This document shows positions 16,144-25,210 of a stretch of 49,591 nt of DNA, piece by piece. The notes below the pieces were generated by a model. That model was given only the letters and a program-made list of their open reading frames with translations, was not told the DNA's origin and ran no database searches. The DNA is taken from assembly GCA_030683105.1 (NCBI GenBank), contig JAUXMZ010000058.1, forward strand, positions 1-49,591, read 5' to 3'. The first letter of the stretch is position 1, and every line of letters starts with the position of its first letter. This stretch comes from Burkholderiales bacterium (lineage in GTDB: Bacteria > Pseudomonadota > Gammaproteobacteria > Burkholderiales > SG8-41). A program made the translations under genes and the position numbers.

Positions 16144-17853
16144 TCAGCCCAGCAACTCCCGCATGCGCTGATTGACCTCGGCACTGTGATGCCGCGCGGT
16201 CTTGTTGCTTGGCGCCAGCGCCTCGGCGTAGAAAAAGTCCGGCAGCTCGTCGTCTTTCTCGGTAAAACCCGCCGCCTTGTTGAACGCCCACTCGTTGCGC
16301 AGTGTCTCCAGCCCCAGCGTTTTCATGAACGATGTATCGAGGTTGGTGCCATGCGCGTCGTTGAGCGCGTTAACGATAAGTTCGGCGCTGACGTTCGTTA
16401 CCGCGCGGCCAAAGATGCACAGGCCCAGGGAATCGGCCGCGGCAACAGCGGTCTGTATCCCCAGGCTGGCCTCCACCAGTTCCTCGGTGGTCTTGCCCTT
16501 GCAGTCGAATACCGGCAGATTGCCCGCGGTGTGATCGGCGCCCTGCGCCGTGATCATCATGGATATGCCGGTTACTTCGATCACGCGCGGATCGTAGGCG
16601 CTGATGCTCTGCTGCTTGATCACAGGCACGCGTGCGACTTTGTAATGTGCGCCGACGCGCGCTGCCCCTTGGGCAAGAAGACGACCGCGCTCGCTGCCGC
16701 AGCGCATGTCGTTCATCGCCGCGAGCATGAACCCGACGTCGCCAAACTCGCCTTGCCCCGCGTCCATCAGAACGCCCAGCATGGCGCCTACTTCTATGGT
16801 ATCGACGCCCAGATCGTTGGCTTGGGCGTTCACCATGGCCACCTTGTCCGGATGATCGAGGCCGCAATTGCTGCCCATCAGACCCAGCGTTTCGTATTCC
16901 AGCGGCGACACCAGTTCTTTGCCGTGCTCGTCGACGTAAACGTTGCTGCATTCGATCAGGCAGCCCGGCATGCAGGCGTGCGAGGTCTCGCCGCCGCGGC
17001 TCAGGTTCAGCTCGCGGATGAAGTCGCCGCCGAGTTTCAACGGGCCTTCCGACGCTTCGGTCATGCGCCCGGCGCTGAAGTTGCGCACCGGCAGCGCGCC
17101 GAGCCGGTTGGTGATGTCGCCCATCATCGCGGTGCCGGTTTTCTTGAAGACTTCGATCGCCGGCTCTTTGCCGAGCCGCGCGCCGTACTCGCGCACCGCG
17201 CTCATGACTTTCTTGCGATCATGGAAGGTCGGCATCTTGTGCACGTCGGCGACGATGGCCTTGACCTTCTTGCTGCCCATGACGGCGCCGACGCCGCCGC
17301 GCGCGGCAAGCCGCGACGGTCGCCCGTCGGTGTCGGTGAACGAGATCCCCGCGACCAGGCCCAGATATTCGCCGACCGGACCGCACAGCGCGAAACTGAT
17401 TTTCTTGCCGTATTTCTCGAACAGCAGCGCGGCGACTTCGTTGTTGCCTTTGCCCAGGTAGGGCTCGGCGCTGTCCCAGGTGATGGCGCCGTCTTTGGTG
17501 ATGCGGATGACGACCCAGTCGCTGGCCGCGCCATACAGCGTGAGCCCGGCGGTCTCGAGCTGGCCGAGCGCGAAGCCGAAGGTGCCGCCGGTATTGGCCT
17601 CCTTGATGCCACCCGTCAGCGGGCTCTTGCAGCCGACGCTCAAGCGGTTGGCGTTGGAGAAGTTGGTGCCCGCGAACGGCCCGGCGGAGAAAATCAGCGG
17701 ATTGTCCGGCGACAGCGGGTCGACCGTGGCCACGCCGCTCTCAAGCAGCGTCTTGGCGATGTAGTGCCGGCCCGAGCGTATGATTGCCTCGCCGTGCAGT
17801 TCTTCCGTGCGGACCGAGCGGTCCCCGAGATTGATGTGCAGGTATTTGCGCAT
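16144..17853 (-). CDS. Aldehyde:ferredoxin oxidoreductase family (tungsten/molybdenum enzyme)
   Basis: A 569-residue protein with the AOR architecture: an N-terminal bis-molybdopterin-binding domain with the RGGVGAVMGSK signature (186-196), then the middle and C-terminal helical domains. The [4Fe-4S] ligands are Cys294, Cys298 and Cys302 (CMPGCLIEC) plus Cys479 (LGLCIFG), matching the YdhV-like branch. Such enzymes oxidise aldehydes to acids or the reverse, with W or Mo pterin cofactor. No ferredoxin, MoaD or cofactor gene lies next to it, so partners must be elsewhere. The gene is divergent from a toxin-antitoxin operon. Substrate unknown. Confidence 0.9.
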   Translation of the reverse strand: MRKYLHINLGDRSVRTEELHGEAIIRSGRHYIAKTLLESGVATVDPLSPDNPLIFSAGPFAGTNFSNANRLSVGCKSPLTGGIKEANTGGTFGFALGQLETAGLTLYGAASDWVVIRITKDGAITWDSAEPYLGKGNNEVAALLFEKYGKKISFALCGPVGEYLGLVAGISFTDTDGRPSRLAARGGVGAVMGSKKVKAIVADVHKMPTFHDRKKVMSAVREYGARLGKEPAIEVFKKTGTAMMGDITNRLGALPVRNFSAGRMTEASEGPLKLGGDFIRELNLSRGGETSHACMPGCLIECSNVYVDEHGKELVSPLEYETLGLMGSNCGLDHPDKVAMVNAQANDLGVDTIEVGAMLGVLMDAGQGEFGDVGFMLAAMNDMRCGSERGRLLAQGAARVGAHYKVARVPVIKQQSISAYDPRVIEVTGISMMITAQGADHTAGNLPVFDCKGKTTEELVEASLGIQTAVAAADSLGLCIFGRAVTNVSAELIVNALNDAHGTNLDTSFMKTLGLETLRNEWAFNKAAGFTEKDDELPDFFYAEALAPSNKTARHHSAEVNQRMRELLG

Positions 17854-17957
17854 GTCGCCGTTACTCCGTGAAGATGAAATATGCTGATTCCGATGTCACC
17901 TTAATTCTACCTTTTTCGTCCCCGTCTTACGCGCCATTTACATCGGCAGCCGCACTC

Positions 17958-17976
17958 TGTACACTTGATCTGTACA
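17958..17976. promoter_or_regulatory. Probable operator of the toxin-antitoxin operon
   Basis: Two TGTACA hexamers (17958-17963 and 17971-17976), each self-complementary, are spaced 13 bases apart just before the antitoxin ribosome-binding site. Phd/YefM antitoxins usually repress their own promoter through such paired palindromes. Confidence 0.5.
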
Positions 17977-17990
17977 TAAAGGAGGGCGCC

Positions 17991-18230
17991 ATGCCCAAGG
18001 TCAACATCACTGAATTGCGCCAGAATCTGCCCGCCTACCTGGCCGAGGCTCAAAAGGGCAGGGAGATCGAGGTCACGTCGCGCGGGAAAGTGATCGCGCG
18101 TATCGTGCCCGAAAGTGAATCGCACGAGCAGGCGCGCGCGCGTCTGCTCGCCGCGCGCAAACACTGCCGCATCGACGACGTCCTCAGCCCGACCGGCGCA
18201 GCATGGGACGCGGAACGTGATCGTTCTTGA
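17991..18230 (+). CDS. Phd/YefM-type antitoxin
   Basis: A 79-residue protein with the Phd/YefM N-terminal DNA-binding fold (VNITELRQNLPAYLAEAQ, then EVTSRGKVIARI). ATG 17991 follows a perfect AGGAGG at six bases, so the much longer open frame upstream is not used. The C-terminal acidic/Arg-rich tail should neutralise the toxin. The last 14 bases overlap the PIN toxin gene. Confidence 0.9.
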   Translation: MPKVNITELRQNLPAYLAEAQKGREIEVTSRGKVIARIVPESESHEQARARLLAARKHCRIDDVLSPTGAAWDAERDRS

Positions 18231-18609
18231 CACGCATGCGCTGATATACGACGCGCTCAACCCGGCACGCCTTTCGGTCCGCGCACGCAAGGCCATAGAC
18301 CTCGCGGCCGCGACACGCGAGCTCGCCTGCTGCGACATCAGCCTGTGGGAGATCGCCATGCTCATCGCCAGAGACCGTCTCGATCCCGGGATGGATGCGA
18401 GACAGTTTCTCGACGACCTGATAGCTGCGCGGCGGCTACACGTATTGCCGATTACGCCCGAGATCGCGGTGTTGTCGCAATCGGATGCGTTTTCGCATGG
18501 CGACCCGGCGGATCGGCTGATCGCGGCCACCGCTCTCTTGCACCGGATGCCGCTGGTGACGTCGGACTCGAAGCTGCGAAAACTTAAGGAAATTACAACG
18601 GTTTGGTGA
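18217..18609 (+). CDS. PIN-domain ribonuclease toxin (VapC-like)
   Basis: A 130-residue PIN-domain protein starting at GTG 18217, inside the end of the antitoxin gene. The acidic active-site residues are Asp5 (VLDTHAL), Glu45 (SLWEIAML), Asp96/Asp99 (GDPADRLIAATA) and Asp117 (TSDSKL). VapC-type toxins cut tRNA or rRNA in a Mg-dependent way and are held inactive by the partner. A longer frame opens at 18115 but would lie mostly inside the antitoxin gene. The pair is a type II toxin-antitoxin module. Confidence 0.88.
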   Translation: MIVLDTHALIYDALNPARLSVRARKAIDLAAATRELACCDISLWEIAMLIARDRLDPGMDARQFLDDLIAARRLHVLPITPEIAVLSQSDAFSHGDPADRLIAATALLHRMPLVTSDSKLRKLKEITTVW

Positions 18610-18623
18610 GCCTTCGTGCGTTT

Positions 18624-18656
18624 GGCGGCATGGGAATGCCGCCCTACGGGTTTTTT
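18624..18656 (+). terminator. Intrinsic terminator after the toxin gene
   Basis: GGCGGCAT (18624-18631) and ATGCCGCC (18636-18643) form an 8-bp stem with a GGGA loop. A run of six T follows at 18651-18656, seven bases past the stem. It lies between the end of the toxin gene and the convergent beta-propeller gene. Confidence 0.6.
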
Positions 18657-18669
18657 GCCCCCGGCGGCC

Positions 18670-19773
18670 TTACCCGAAGCTGACGATCTCGATCCAGTTT
18701 GCGCCTTTGCCGGCGGGGTATTTTTGCTGCAGCGATAACGCGCCACTGGCCTCATCGATCGCATATACCGAGATCGTGTCCGACTTTTCACCAGCGGCGA
18801 CCAGGAACCGGCCGCCCGGGTCTATGGCGAATCCGCGCGGCTGGCGCTCGGTGGGCGTGCTGGCAAGGTAGGTCAGCTTGCCGGTTTGCACATTCACGCT
18901 GAACGCGCCCAGCGTGCTGCTGGTGCGCTCCGAGATGTAGAGAAACTTCCCGTTCGGCGTCAGGTGAATGTCCGCGGCCCAGATGTCGTGGTCCCGGTTG
19001 CGCGGCAGCGCGGTGTCCGGTCCGCCCACGCCTACGCGCGGCAAGCCGGGCACGAGCCTGGTGTCGGCCGGCAGCCCCGACGCCGAGCCGATTTCGCTCA
19101 GCAAGCCCGTGCCGCCATCGAGCGCGAAGACGGTCACCGAGGCCAGCAATTCGTTCAGCACATACAGGAACCGGTTGTCGGCCGAAGTGACGATGTGGCG
19201 CGGCCCGGTCATGGCTTGCAACTGCACGACCGCGGGCGTATTCGAGGACAGCCGTCCGGACTTCGCATCGAAGGCGAACTGGAAGATCTGGTCGCTGCCC
19301 AGCGTCGGTACATAGATGAAGCGGTTGCTACCGTCGATGCGGATCGAATGGGCGTTGCGGCCCACGGCTATGATCTGCAGCGGTGCGCCGGCCACGTGCC
19401 CGTCGCTGCCGACCGCATTGACGGTGATCAGATTTCCCTGGTACGACGCACCGAACAGGTAACGCCCGGTCTGGTCGAGTGAGATGTAGGGAAAGCTCTC
19501 CGCCAGCGGCGATACCGACAGCGGTGTCAGTGCGCCGCTGCCGGGGGTGATCGAATAAGCATGCACCGAAAATGGCTGGGAGCGCACCGCGGCATAAAGA
19601 AAGCGCCGGTCCGGGCTAACGGCCATGGGGCCGACGGCATCCGCCGCCTTGATGCGCGCGCCGGGCTGCAGCGTGCCGTCGGGTTGCATGCCGTAGCTGC
19701 GGATATCACCGTCCGCGGCGTTGGAGACATAGACGAAGGTGCTGACGCCAGCGCGCGATTCCAGTGCGGACAT
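18670..19773 (-). CDS. Beta-propeller protein of the 6-phosphogluconolactonase (YbhE/Pgl) type
   Basis: A protein of about 367 residues built from seven similar blades: repeated patterns such as VYVSNAADGDI, RFLYAAVRS, RFIYVPTLGSDQI, RFLYVLNE and KFLYISERT. This is the lactonase/YncE-like seven-bladed propeller. Family members hydrolyse 6-phosphogluconolactone or other lactones; many remain uncharacterised. ATG 19773 is chosen because AAGGAG lies seven bases upstream. It ends convergently with the toxin-antitoxin operon. No pentose-phosphate gene is adjacent, so the substrate is uncertain. Confidence 0.8.
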   Translation of the reverse strand: MSALESRAGVSTFVYVSNAADGDIRSYGMQPDGTLQPGARIKAADAVGPMAVSPDRRFLYAAVRSQPFSVHAYSITPGSGALTPLSVSPLAESFPYISLDQTGRYLFGASYQGNLITVNAVGSDGHVAGAPLQIIAVGRNAHSIRIDGSNRFIYVPTLGSDQIFQFAFDAKSGRLSSNTPAVVQLQAMTGPRHIVTSADNRFLYVLNELLASVTVFALDGGTGLLSEIGSASGLPADTRLVPGLPRVGVGGPDTALPRNRDHDIWAADIHLTPNGKFLYISERTSSTLGAFSVNVQTGKLTYLASTPTERQPRGFAIDPGGRFLVAAGEKSDTISVYAIDEASGALSLQQKYPAGKGANWIEIVSFG

Positions 19774-19898
19774 GGTCATACTCCTTGTGGTGACGTTGCG
19801 AAGAGCTAAGCGGCTGGCCACGGCGGTATATTGAAATTAGCGAGATGGATGCCTTCGCGCGCGCATTTGTGCAGGCCGGCTTGGGCCTGAGCCTGAAA

Positions 19899-21860
19899 CT
19901 AGTCCCCGGCGGTGCGTATGGACTTCAACAGCAGCGATATTTCATCCGGGGGCACGGGCCGGCTGATGAGATAGCCCTGCTTTTCATCACACTGGCGGTC
20001 GCGCAGAAAATTCAGCTGCTCCAGTGTTTCCACGCCTTCCGCGATCACCCGCAGATTAAGGCTATGTCCCAGGTTGATCACCGCCTGCGCGATGGCGGCG
20101 TCGTCAGGATTGCTCGTGATCTCGCGCACGAACGATTGATCGATCTTGAGGCGGTCGACAGGAAAGCGCTTCAAATAGCTCAGCGACGAGTACCCGGTGC
20201 CAAAATCGTCGATCGAGAGCGTTACGCCCAGAGACTTGATCTGCTTCAAAAGCGCGATCACCTGCTCGGCATCGTCCATAATGACGCTCTCGGTCACCTC
20301 GAGTTCAAGATAGCGAGGCTCAAGGCCGCTTTCCTGAAGTATGGTTTCGATCGTGCGCACCAGTCCTTTTTCACGGAACTGGCGCGCCGAGAGATTGACG
20401 GCGACGGCCACAGGAGGCAGGCCCGCATCCTGCCAGGCCTTGTTTTGCATGCACGCCGTGCGCAGCACCCACTCGCCGATGCCGACGATCATTCCTGTTT
20501 CTTCCGCCAGCGGAATAAATTTCGCCGGCGACACGATGCCGAGGTCGGGGTGGCGCCAGCGCACCAGCGCTTCCGTGCCAAAGATCTGGTTGGAGCGCAG
20601 GTCGGCCTGCGGCTGGTAATGCAGGAACAATTCGTTGCGCTCGACCGCGCGCCGCAGCTTGTTTTCCATCGTCAGCCGTTCGGACACGCGGAGGTTCATT
20701 TCCTCGGTGTAGAACTTCAGGGTGTTGCGCCCGGATTCCTTGGCCCGGTACATGGCGTTTTCCGCGTTCTTCAACAAGGGTTCGAGCGCGGTCCCGTCCT
20801 GGGGATAAAATGCGACCCCGACACTACCGGTTACGAATAACTCCTGGTCACCCACCATATAGGGCAGGCCGAAGGCATCCGTGATCCGGGACACCTCGCT
20901 CGATACCGCTCGTTCATCAGCCTGATCGGCTAATACGAGCACGAATTCGTCGCCACCCGTCCGCGCCACGGTATCTACGGTGCGCATGCAGGACTTCAAC
21001 CGTTCCGCTACCAACTGGAGCAACTGGTCGCCCGCGCCATGTCCCAGGCTGTCGTTGATGAGCTTGAAGTTATCGAGATCGATGAACGCAATCGCGACGC
21101 CATGGGTATGCCGCTCGGCGCGGGCTATGGCCACCCTCACGCGGTCGGCCAGCAGGTTACGGTTGGGCAGCCCTGTCAGGGCGTCGAAGTTCGACTGATG
21201 CGCCAGCTCGTCCTGGTAGCGTCGCATTTCAGTGATATCGTTTTGCACGCTGACGTAGTGTGTGACTTCTCCGGAATCACTTCTCACGGGCGCGACCGTA
21301 AGCTCGTTCCAGTACATCGTCTTGTCTTTGCGATAGTTTCGAAGCAGTACCCGGCATTCACGGTGTTCTTTAACGGCCAGTCGAAGGGCCTCCAACTCGG
21401 GCTGATCCACGTCCGTTCCGTGGAGAAACCGCGAGCTGCGGCCGATCGCTTCCTTGCTGCTGTAGCCGGTGATGCGCTCGAATGCCGGATTGACATACAC
21501 AATAGGCTGATCCGGTTGTCTGCAATCGGTAATCAATATGGCATTGACGCTCGATTCAATCGCGCGGTCGCGCAATCTGAGTGCGTCCTGTGCGCTCTCG
21601 ATGAGTGTCAGCCCCTTGTCCAGCAGCAGATACAGCAGCCAGCCCGTCGAGCCAACGAAAAACCAGCCGGCGAGCGTTTGCGGCCAGGGTAACGGCTCGA
21701 TCTTGATGCCGAGTATGGGTATGAACGGGATTCCGCTTTGTATCAAGACCCACAGGCTGACCAGCACTACATAGGCGAATACGATTATCCGCGAGAAGCG
21801 TCTGGCATCCGCGAGGGGGTTTTTTACAGCAGGGCCCTCAATTTTACGTTGCATTGTCAT
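19899..21860 (-). CDS. Membrane-bound PAS-GGDEF-EAL protein (c-di-GMP turnover)
   Basis: A 653-residue protein with two TM segments (about 23-41 and 63-80), a PAS domain (about 97-213), a GGDEF domain and an EAL domain. GGDEF is intact (302-306) and is preceded by an RxxD I-site (Arg293-Asp296), so product inhibition is expected. The EAL domain keeps EAL (430-432), the DDFGTGYSSLSYL loop and AEGVET. Both diguanylate cyclase and phosphodiesterase activity are therefore possible, with PAS sensing an intracellular or redox signal. Upstream is a divergent or intergenic stretch and no partner gene, so it is likely monocistronic. Confidence 0.93.
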   Translation of the reverse strand: MTMQRKIEGPAVKNPLADARRFSRIIVFAYVVLVSLWVLIQSGIPFIPILGIKIEPLPWPQTLAGWFFVGSTGWLLYLLLDKGLTLIESAQDALRLRDRAIESSVNAILITDCRQPDQPIVYVNPAFERITGYSSKEAIGRSSRFLHGTDVDQPELEALRLAVKEHRECRVLLRNYRKDKTMYWNELTVAPVRSDSGEVTHYVSVQNDITEMRRYQDELAHQSNFDALTGLPNRNLLADRVRVAIARAERHTHGVAIAFIDLDNFKLINDSLGHGAGDQLLQLVAERLKSCMRTVDTVARTGGDEFVLVLADQADERAVSSEVSRITDAFGLPYMVGDQELFVTGSVGVAFYPQDGTALEPLLKNAENAMYRAKESGRNTLKFYTEEMNLRVSERLTMENKLRRAVERNELFLHYQPQADLRSNQIFGTEALVRWRHPDLGIVSPAKFIPLAEETGMIVGIGEWVLRTACMQNKAWQDAGLPPVAVAVNLSARQFREKGLVRTIETILQESGLEPRYLELEVTESVIMDDAEQVIALLKQIKSLGVTLSIDDFGTGYSSLSYLKRFPVDRLKIDQSFVREITSNPDDAAIAQAVINLGHSLNLRVIAEGVETLEQLNFLRDRQCDEKQGYLISRPVPPDEISLLLKSIRTAGD

Positions 21861-21957
21861 GCGGACATTTCAGGTATTCGTGCGTATTCAATCTTAACGG
21901 AGCGGAATCAATGGATCATGAGGTTACTACGGCGGAAGCGGTCTGGCAAAATGAGTA

Positions 21958-22854
21958 TTATTCACGGTGTGATCGCCCGGCCCGGTGCGCGATGCCTATG
22001 CCGGCGAGGACGATCATGCCGCCGGCAATTTGCATGGGCCCCATAATTTCTGAGAGCAGCACCCAGGCAAAGAGCGCAGCCATCACCGGCTGCAGCAGCA
22101 AGCCGACCGAGGAAAACGTGGCGGGCAGGTGGGCCATGGCATAGGCGATCAGGCTCTGGCCGGCGACCTGTGCGATCAACGCGAGGCCAAAGAGCTTGAG
22201 CCAGCCCATGCCGGTGGCGGGGAAAAACGGTTCGCCCGACAACAGCGCCAGCGGCAGCAGCGCGGCGGACATGATCAGCCCGCTCCACGCCATGATACTG
22301 GCCGTGGAGGCCGTCGTGCGCAACCGGGTCACGGTCAACTGATATCCGGCGTAGAACACGGCGGTGAGCACGCCCAGGCCATTGCCCAGCAGGTGACCGG
22401 GGGCGCCAAAATCCACGCCGATCAGCACCACGATGCCGCTTAGCGCGGCAGCCAGCCCGACGAGGAACATGCCGCCGGGGCGTTTGCGCCACAGCACCCA
22501 CATCGCCAGCGTCACAAAAATCGGCGCCAGATTGGAGAGCAGCGTGGCATTGGCCACCGAAGTCAGCACGATGGACCAGTGCCAGACGGCGAGGTCGCCG
22601 GCAAAGAACAGGCCGGCCGCAATCAATAAGCTGCGGTTGCGCGTGAACGCCGTGAAATGCATGCGCCGGTTGTCGAGCATCGCCCACGCCCACAGAAAGG
22701 GGAGTGCGAGAAACACGCGCCAGAATGCAGTCGCAACCGGCCCCGCTTCGCTGACTTTGACGAACAGCGCGGAAGTGGCGATGGCGGTGGCGCCGGCGAA
22801 CAGCGCGGCGAGCGCCAGTGGATTGCCGGCTGTCGCAGGCTGTATAGATGCCAT
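21958..22854 (-). CDS. EamA/DMT-family transporter
   Basis: A 298-residue protein with ten predicted TM helices in two EamA halves (about 12-140 and 155-290). It has the drug/metabolite transporter pattern, with the WRV.L motif near residue 46 and a GGMI.LAGI end. Members export amino acids, amines or other small metabolites; the substrate cannot be read from the sequence. It is transcribed in the same direction as the GGDEF-EAL gene but about 100 bases upstream of it. Confidence 0.85.
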   Translation of the reverse strand: MASIQPATAGNPLALAALFAGATAIATSALFVKVSEAGPVATAFWRVFLALPFLWAWAMLDNRRMHFTAFTRNRSLLIAAGLFFAGDLAVWHWSIVLTSVANATLLSNLAPIFVTLAMWVLWRKRPGGMFLVGLAAALSGIVVLIGVDFGAPGHLLGNGLGVLTAVFYAGYQLTVTRLRTTASTASIMAWSGLIMSAALLPLALLSGEPFFPATGMGWLKLFGLALIAQVAGQSLIAYAMAHLPATFSSVGLLLQPVMAALFAWVLLSEIMGPMQIAGGMIVLAGIGIAHRAGRSHRE

Positions 22855-23258
22855 CTTAAAAAACCGGGAAGAACGGATGAAACCGCCCGGCCCTCATCCC
22901 CGACCCTTCTGATGAAGCCCCTACCCTTCGGTATCCCGGAAGGAGAAGGGAAACAATTGCCTCCTCTCTCCATTTGGGACAAGGGAACACTTGAAGCAAA
23001 GCAGAGAGGTCGGGAGAGAGGGATCGGACGCCGGTTAACGCAGATTGAGCCAAAACAATAAACCCTGATACAAGAATTAAATAAGGCTGCATAAATAGGT
23101 TGAGCACATGATTATGCGCACTTCGTCAGACCTCGCGGGCCAATGAAAACCCCTGGCTTTACTGTTTTGGTTATTCATCGGCGTACCCGTCAAGCGCACC
23201 CGTCGAGCGGGTATTAAAAAGAAGTTATTAAAAAGAATTTATCTGCGTTTATCGGCGG
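22855..23258. other. Intergenic region with dispersed repeats
   Basis: The first part (22880-22985) is a CCCTCATCCCC / GGAAGGAGAAGGG type palindromic intergenic repeat. A 20-base string beginning ATCGGCGTACCC (23177-23196) recurs at 49397-49416, followed in both places by a GGGTATT and purine-rich stretch. No gene is supported. Confidence 0.5.
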
Positions 23259-24035
23259 TTACCTGCCTTGAAACTTGGGCTTGCGCTTCTCGATGAACGC
23301 CGCCATGCCTTCTTTCTGGTCCTGCGAGGCGAACAGGATCTGCGCCGCCTTGGTTTCCAGCGCGAGTCCGGTATCGAGCGAGGCATCCATGCCGCGCAGC
23401 ACCGTTTCCTTGGCCTGCAGAATGGCGAGCGGCGGCAGTGTTGCGATCTGCTGCGCCATTTCAACTGCGCGCTTTTCGACGGCGTCGTCGGCCACGACTT
23501 CGCTGACCAGCCCCATGTCGCAAGCTTCTTTGGCGCTGAACGGATCTCCCGTCAGGATATAGCGCATGGCTTTGTATTTGCCCACCGCACGCGTGAGGCG
23601 CTGAGTGGCGCCGCCGCCGGGGATGATGCCGATTTTCACTTCCGGCTGGCCGAATTTCGCCGACTCGCCGGCAATAATGATGTCGCAGGTCATGGCGAGT
23701 TCGCAGCCGCCGCCGAGCGCGAACCCGTTCACCGCCGCGATCACCGGTTTGGGGCAGGCGGCGATGGCGCGCCACAATTTATGCGTGCCGCGAGCCAGCA
23801 TTTCCATGGTGCCCACGCCCGCCATTTCCTTGATGTCGGCGCCGGCGGCAAACGACTTGTCGTTGCCGGTAAGCACGATGCAGCGCGTGGTGTCGTCCTC
23901 GCCGAGTTCAGTCAGGTGTTTCGCGATCAGTTTGCGCACTTCGATATTCAGTGCATTGCGCGCCTCGGGGCGGTTGATGCGCACCACCGCGACGCCTTCG
24001 GCGGGATGTTCGAGCAAAACGACGGGTGCGGTCAT
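23259..24035 (-). CDS. Enoyl-CoA hydratase/isomerase (crotonase family)
   Basis: A 258-residue crotonase. The CoA-binding oxyanion region is FAAGADIKEM (62-71), and both catalytic glutamates of true hydratases are present: Glu112 in GGGCELAM and Glu132 in GQPEVKIG. It should add water to short-chain trans-2-enoyl-CoA. No hydroxyacyl-CoA dehydrogenase or thiolase is adjacent, but a Bug receptor and a 2-hydroxyacid dehydrogenase follow upstream on the same strand. The family assignment is firm; the pathway is not known. Confidence 0.92.
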   Translation of the reverse strand: MTAPVVLLEHPAEGVAVVRINRPEARNALNIEVRKLIAKHLTELGEDDTTRCIVLTGNDKSFAAGADIKEMAGVGTMEMLARGTHKLWRAIAACPKPVIAAVNGFALGGGCELAMTCDIIIAGESAKFGQPEVKIGIIPGGGATQRLTRAVGKYKAMRYILTGDPFSAKEACDMGLVSEVVADDAVEKRAVEMAQQIATLPPLAILQAKETVLRGMDASLDTGLALETKAAQILFASQDQKEGMAAFIEKRKPKFQGR

Positions 24036-24048
24036 AACTGACTCCGTT

Positions 24049-24147
24049 AGTGATTAGTGATTCGTTATTCGTGATTAGTTTCAACCCGGGAATGGCTTAC
24101 GGCAACTTGGTTACGAGCCACCAATCACCAGTCACGATTCACGATCT
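24049..24147. repeat. Inverted array of 7-bp units (GTGATTA type)
   Basis: AGTGATT-like heptamers at about 24049-24076 face complementary ACCAATC/ACGATTC heptamers at about 24119-24147 across about 42 bases. The array fills the gap between the hydratase and the Bug receptor genes and reaches the stop codon of the latter, so the transcript could form a long hairpin. Confidence 0.65.
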
Positions 24148-25123
24148 ATTGCTTGGCCAGGCCGATGTCCACCAGCACGGATTTCATGGCGGCGTAATCG
24201 GCGTCGAGGTCTTTTTTGAACTGTTCGCCCGTGGCGTAATCGGCGGCCCAGAAATTCTTTTCCAGGTCGCTCTTCCATTCGGGCGATTCGGTGACCTTGC
24301 GCAGCGTGCCTTCCCAGTAGGTGATCTGCGCCGGCGTCAGGCCCTTGGGCGCCATGATCGCGCGCCAGCCGCCGAACACCAGGTTCACGCCCTGCTCCTT
24401 CCAGGTCGGGATGTCGGCGAGCTGGCCGCTGAAGCGCTGGCTGGCGGCAACGCCGACCACGCGCAGCTTGCCGGACGCGACATGCGCGGCGACGTTGCCC
24501 GCCGCGGTGGTCACCAGGTCGATGTGGCCGCCCAGCAGGGTGGTAATGGCTTCGGCCGAGCCCTTGAACGCGACGGCCTTGAGATCGCGCGCATTGCCGC
24601 CGATGGCTTTCATCAGCAGGCCTGCGGCGATATGGTTGTGGCTGCCCAGCGCGGTGGCGAAACCGACGCTCACCGATTTGGGATCTTTTTTGAGGCGCTC
24701 CGCCAGGTCCTTGCCGGTCTTGATCGGGGATGCGGCATTGACCGCAAACACAATGTAGTCGTTGAGCAGCGAGGCGATCGGCGTGTAGTCCAGATGGCTG
24801 AGCTTGCTGCTGCCAACGATGTGGTTGGTGAGCAGCGAGGGCGTGCCGATCATCAGGTAATGCGCGTCGCCGGCGTGCTGGTGCACGTAGGTGAAGGCAA
24901 TGGTGCTGCCGCCGCCGGGTTTGTTCAGGACGCTGACGGGCGTGCTCACCAGCTTGTTGGCGCTGAGTACGCGCTCCACGGTGCGGGCGGTCTTGTCGTT
25001 GCTGCCGCCCGGGGCGGAGCCGACGACGATTTCGATATTTTTCTGCGGTGTCCAGCTCTGCGCCACGCCGTGCGAGGCGACGGCGAGCCCGAGCAGCCCC
25101 ACCAAAAAGTGTCCTGGTTTCAT
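24146..25123 (-). CDS. Bug/TctC-type periplasmic solute-binding protein
   Basis: A 325-residue protein with a signal peptide (1-21, cut near GVA-QS) and the tripartite tricarboxylate receptor fold: IVVGSAPGGSNDKTAR near the N-terminus and the typical NKPGGGSTIA ligand loop. These receptors bind carboxylates or aromatic acids and in Burkholderiales are mostly orphans, as here; no TctA/TctB membrane partners are in the window. The neighbouring enoyl-CoA hydratase and 2-hydroxyacid dehydrogenase suggest its ligand is a carboxylic acid. Confidence 0.93.
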   Translation of the reverse strand: MKPGHFLVGLLGLAVASHGVAQSWTPQKNIEIVVGSAPGGSNDKTARTVERVLSANKLVSTPVSVLNKPGGGSTIAFTYVHQHAGDAHYLMIGTPSLLTNHIVGSSKLSHLDYTPIASLLNDYIVFAVNAASPIKTGKDLAERLKKDPKSVSVGFATALGSHNHIAAGLLMKAIGGNARDLKAVAFKGSAEAITTLLGGHIDLVTTAAGNVAAHVASGKLRVVGVAASQRFSGQLADIPTWKEQGVNLVFGGWRAIMAPKGLTPAQITYWEGTLRKVTESPEWKSDLEKNFWAADYATGEQFKKDLDADYAAMKSVLVDIGLAKQ

Positions 25124-25210
25124 GCGTCCTCCTGGTTACTGTTTAACAAAGTTGTTTTGCCTATTGTAAGTCCTGGCAGAAGGCTCTCTCAGTGTTATGC
25201 CAAATGCGGT

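Noticed and set aside
15970-17871. 633-codon open frame on the plus strand
   Set aside because: Covers the AOR gene in antisense; His/Arg-rich translation without any domain, while the AOR frame has full family motifs.
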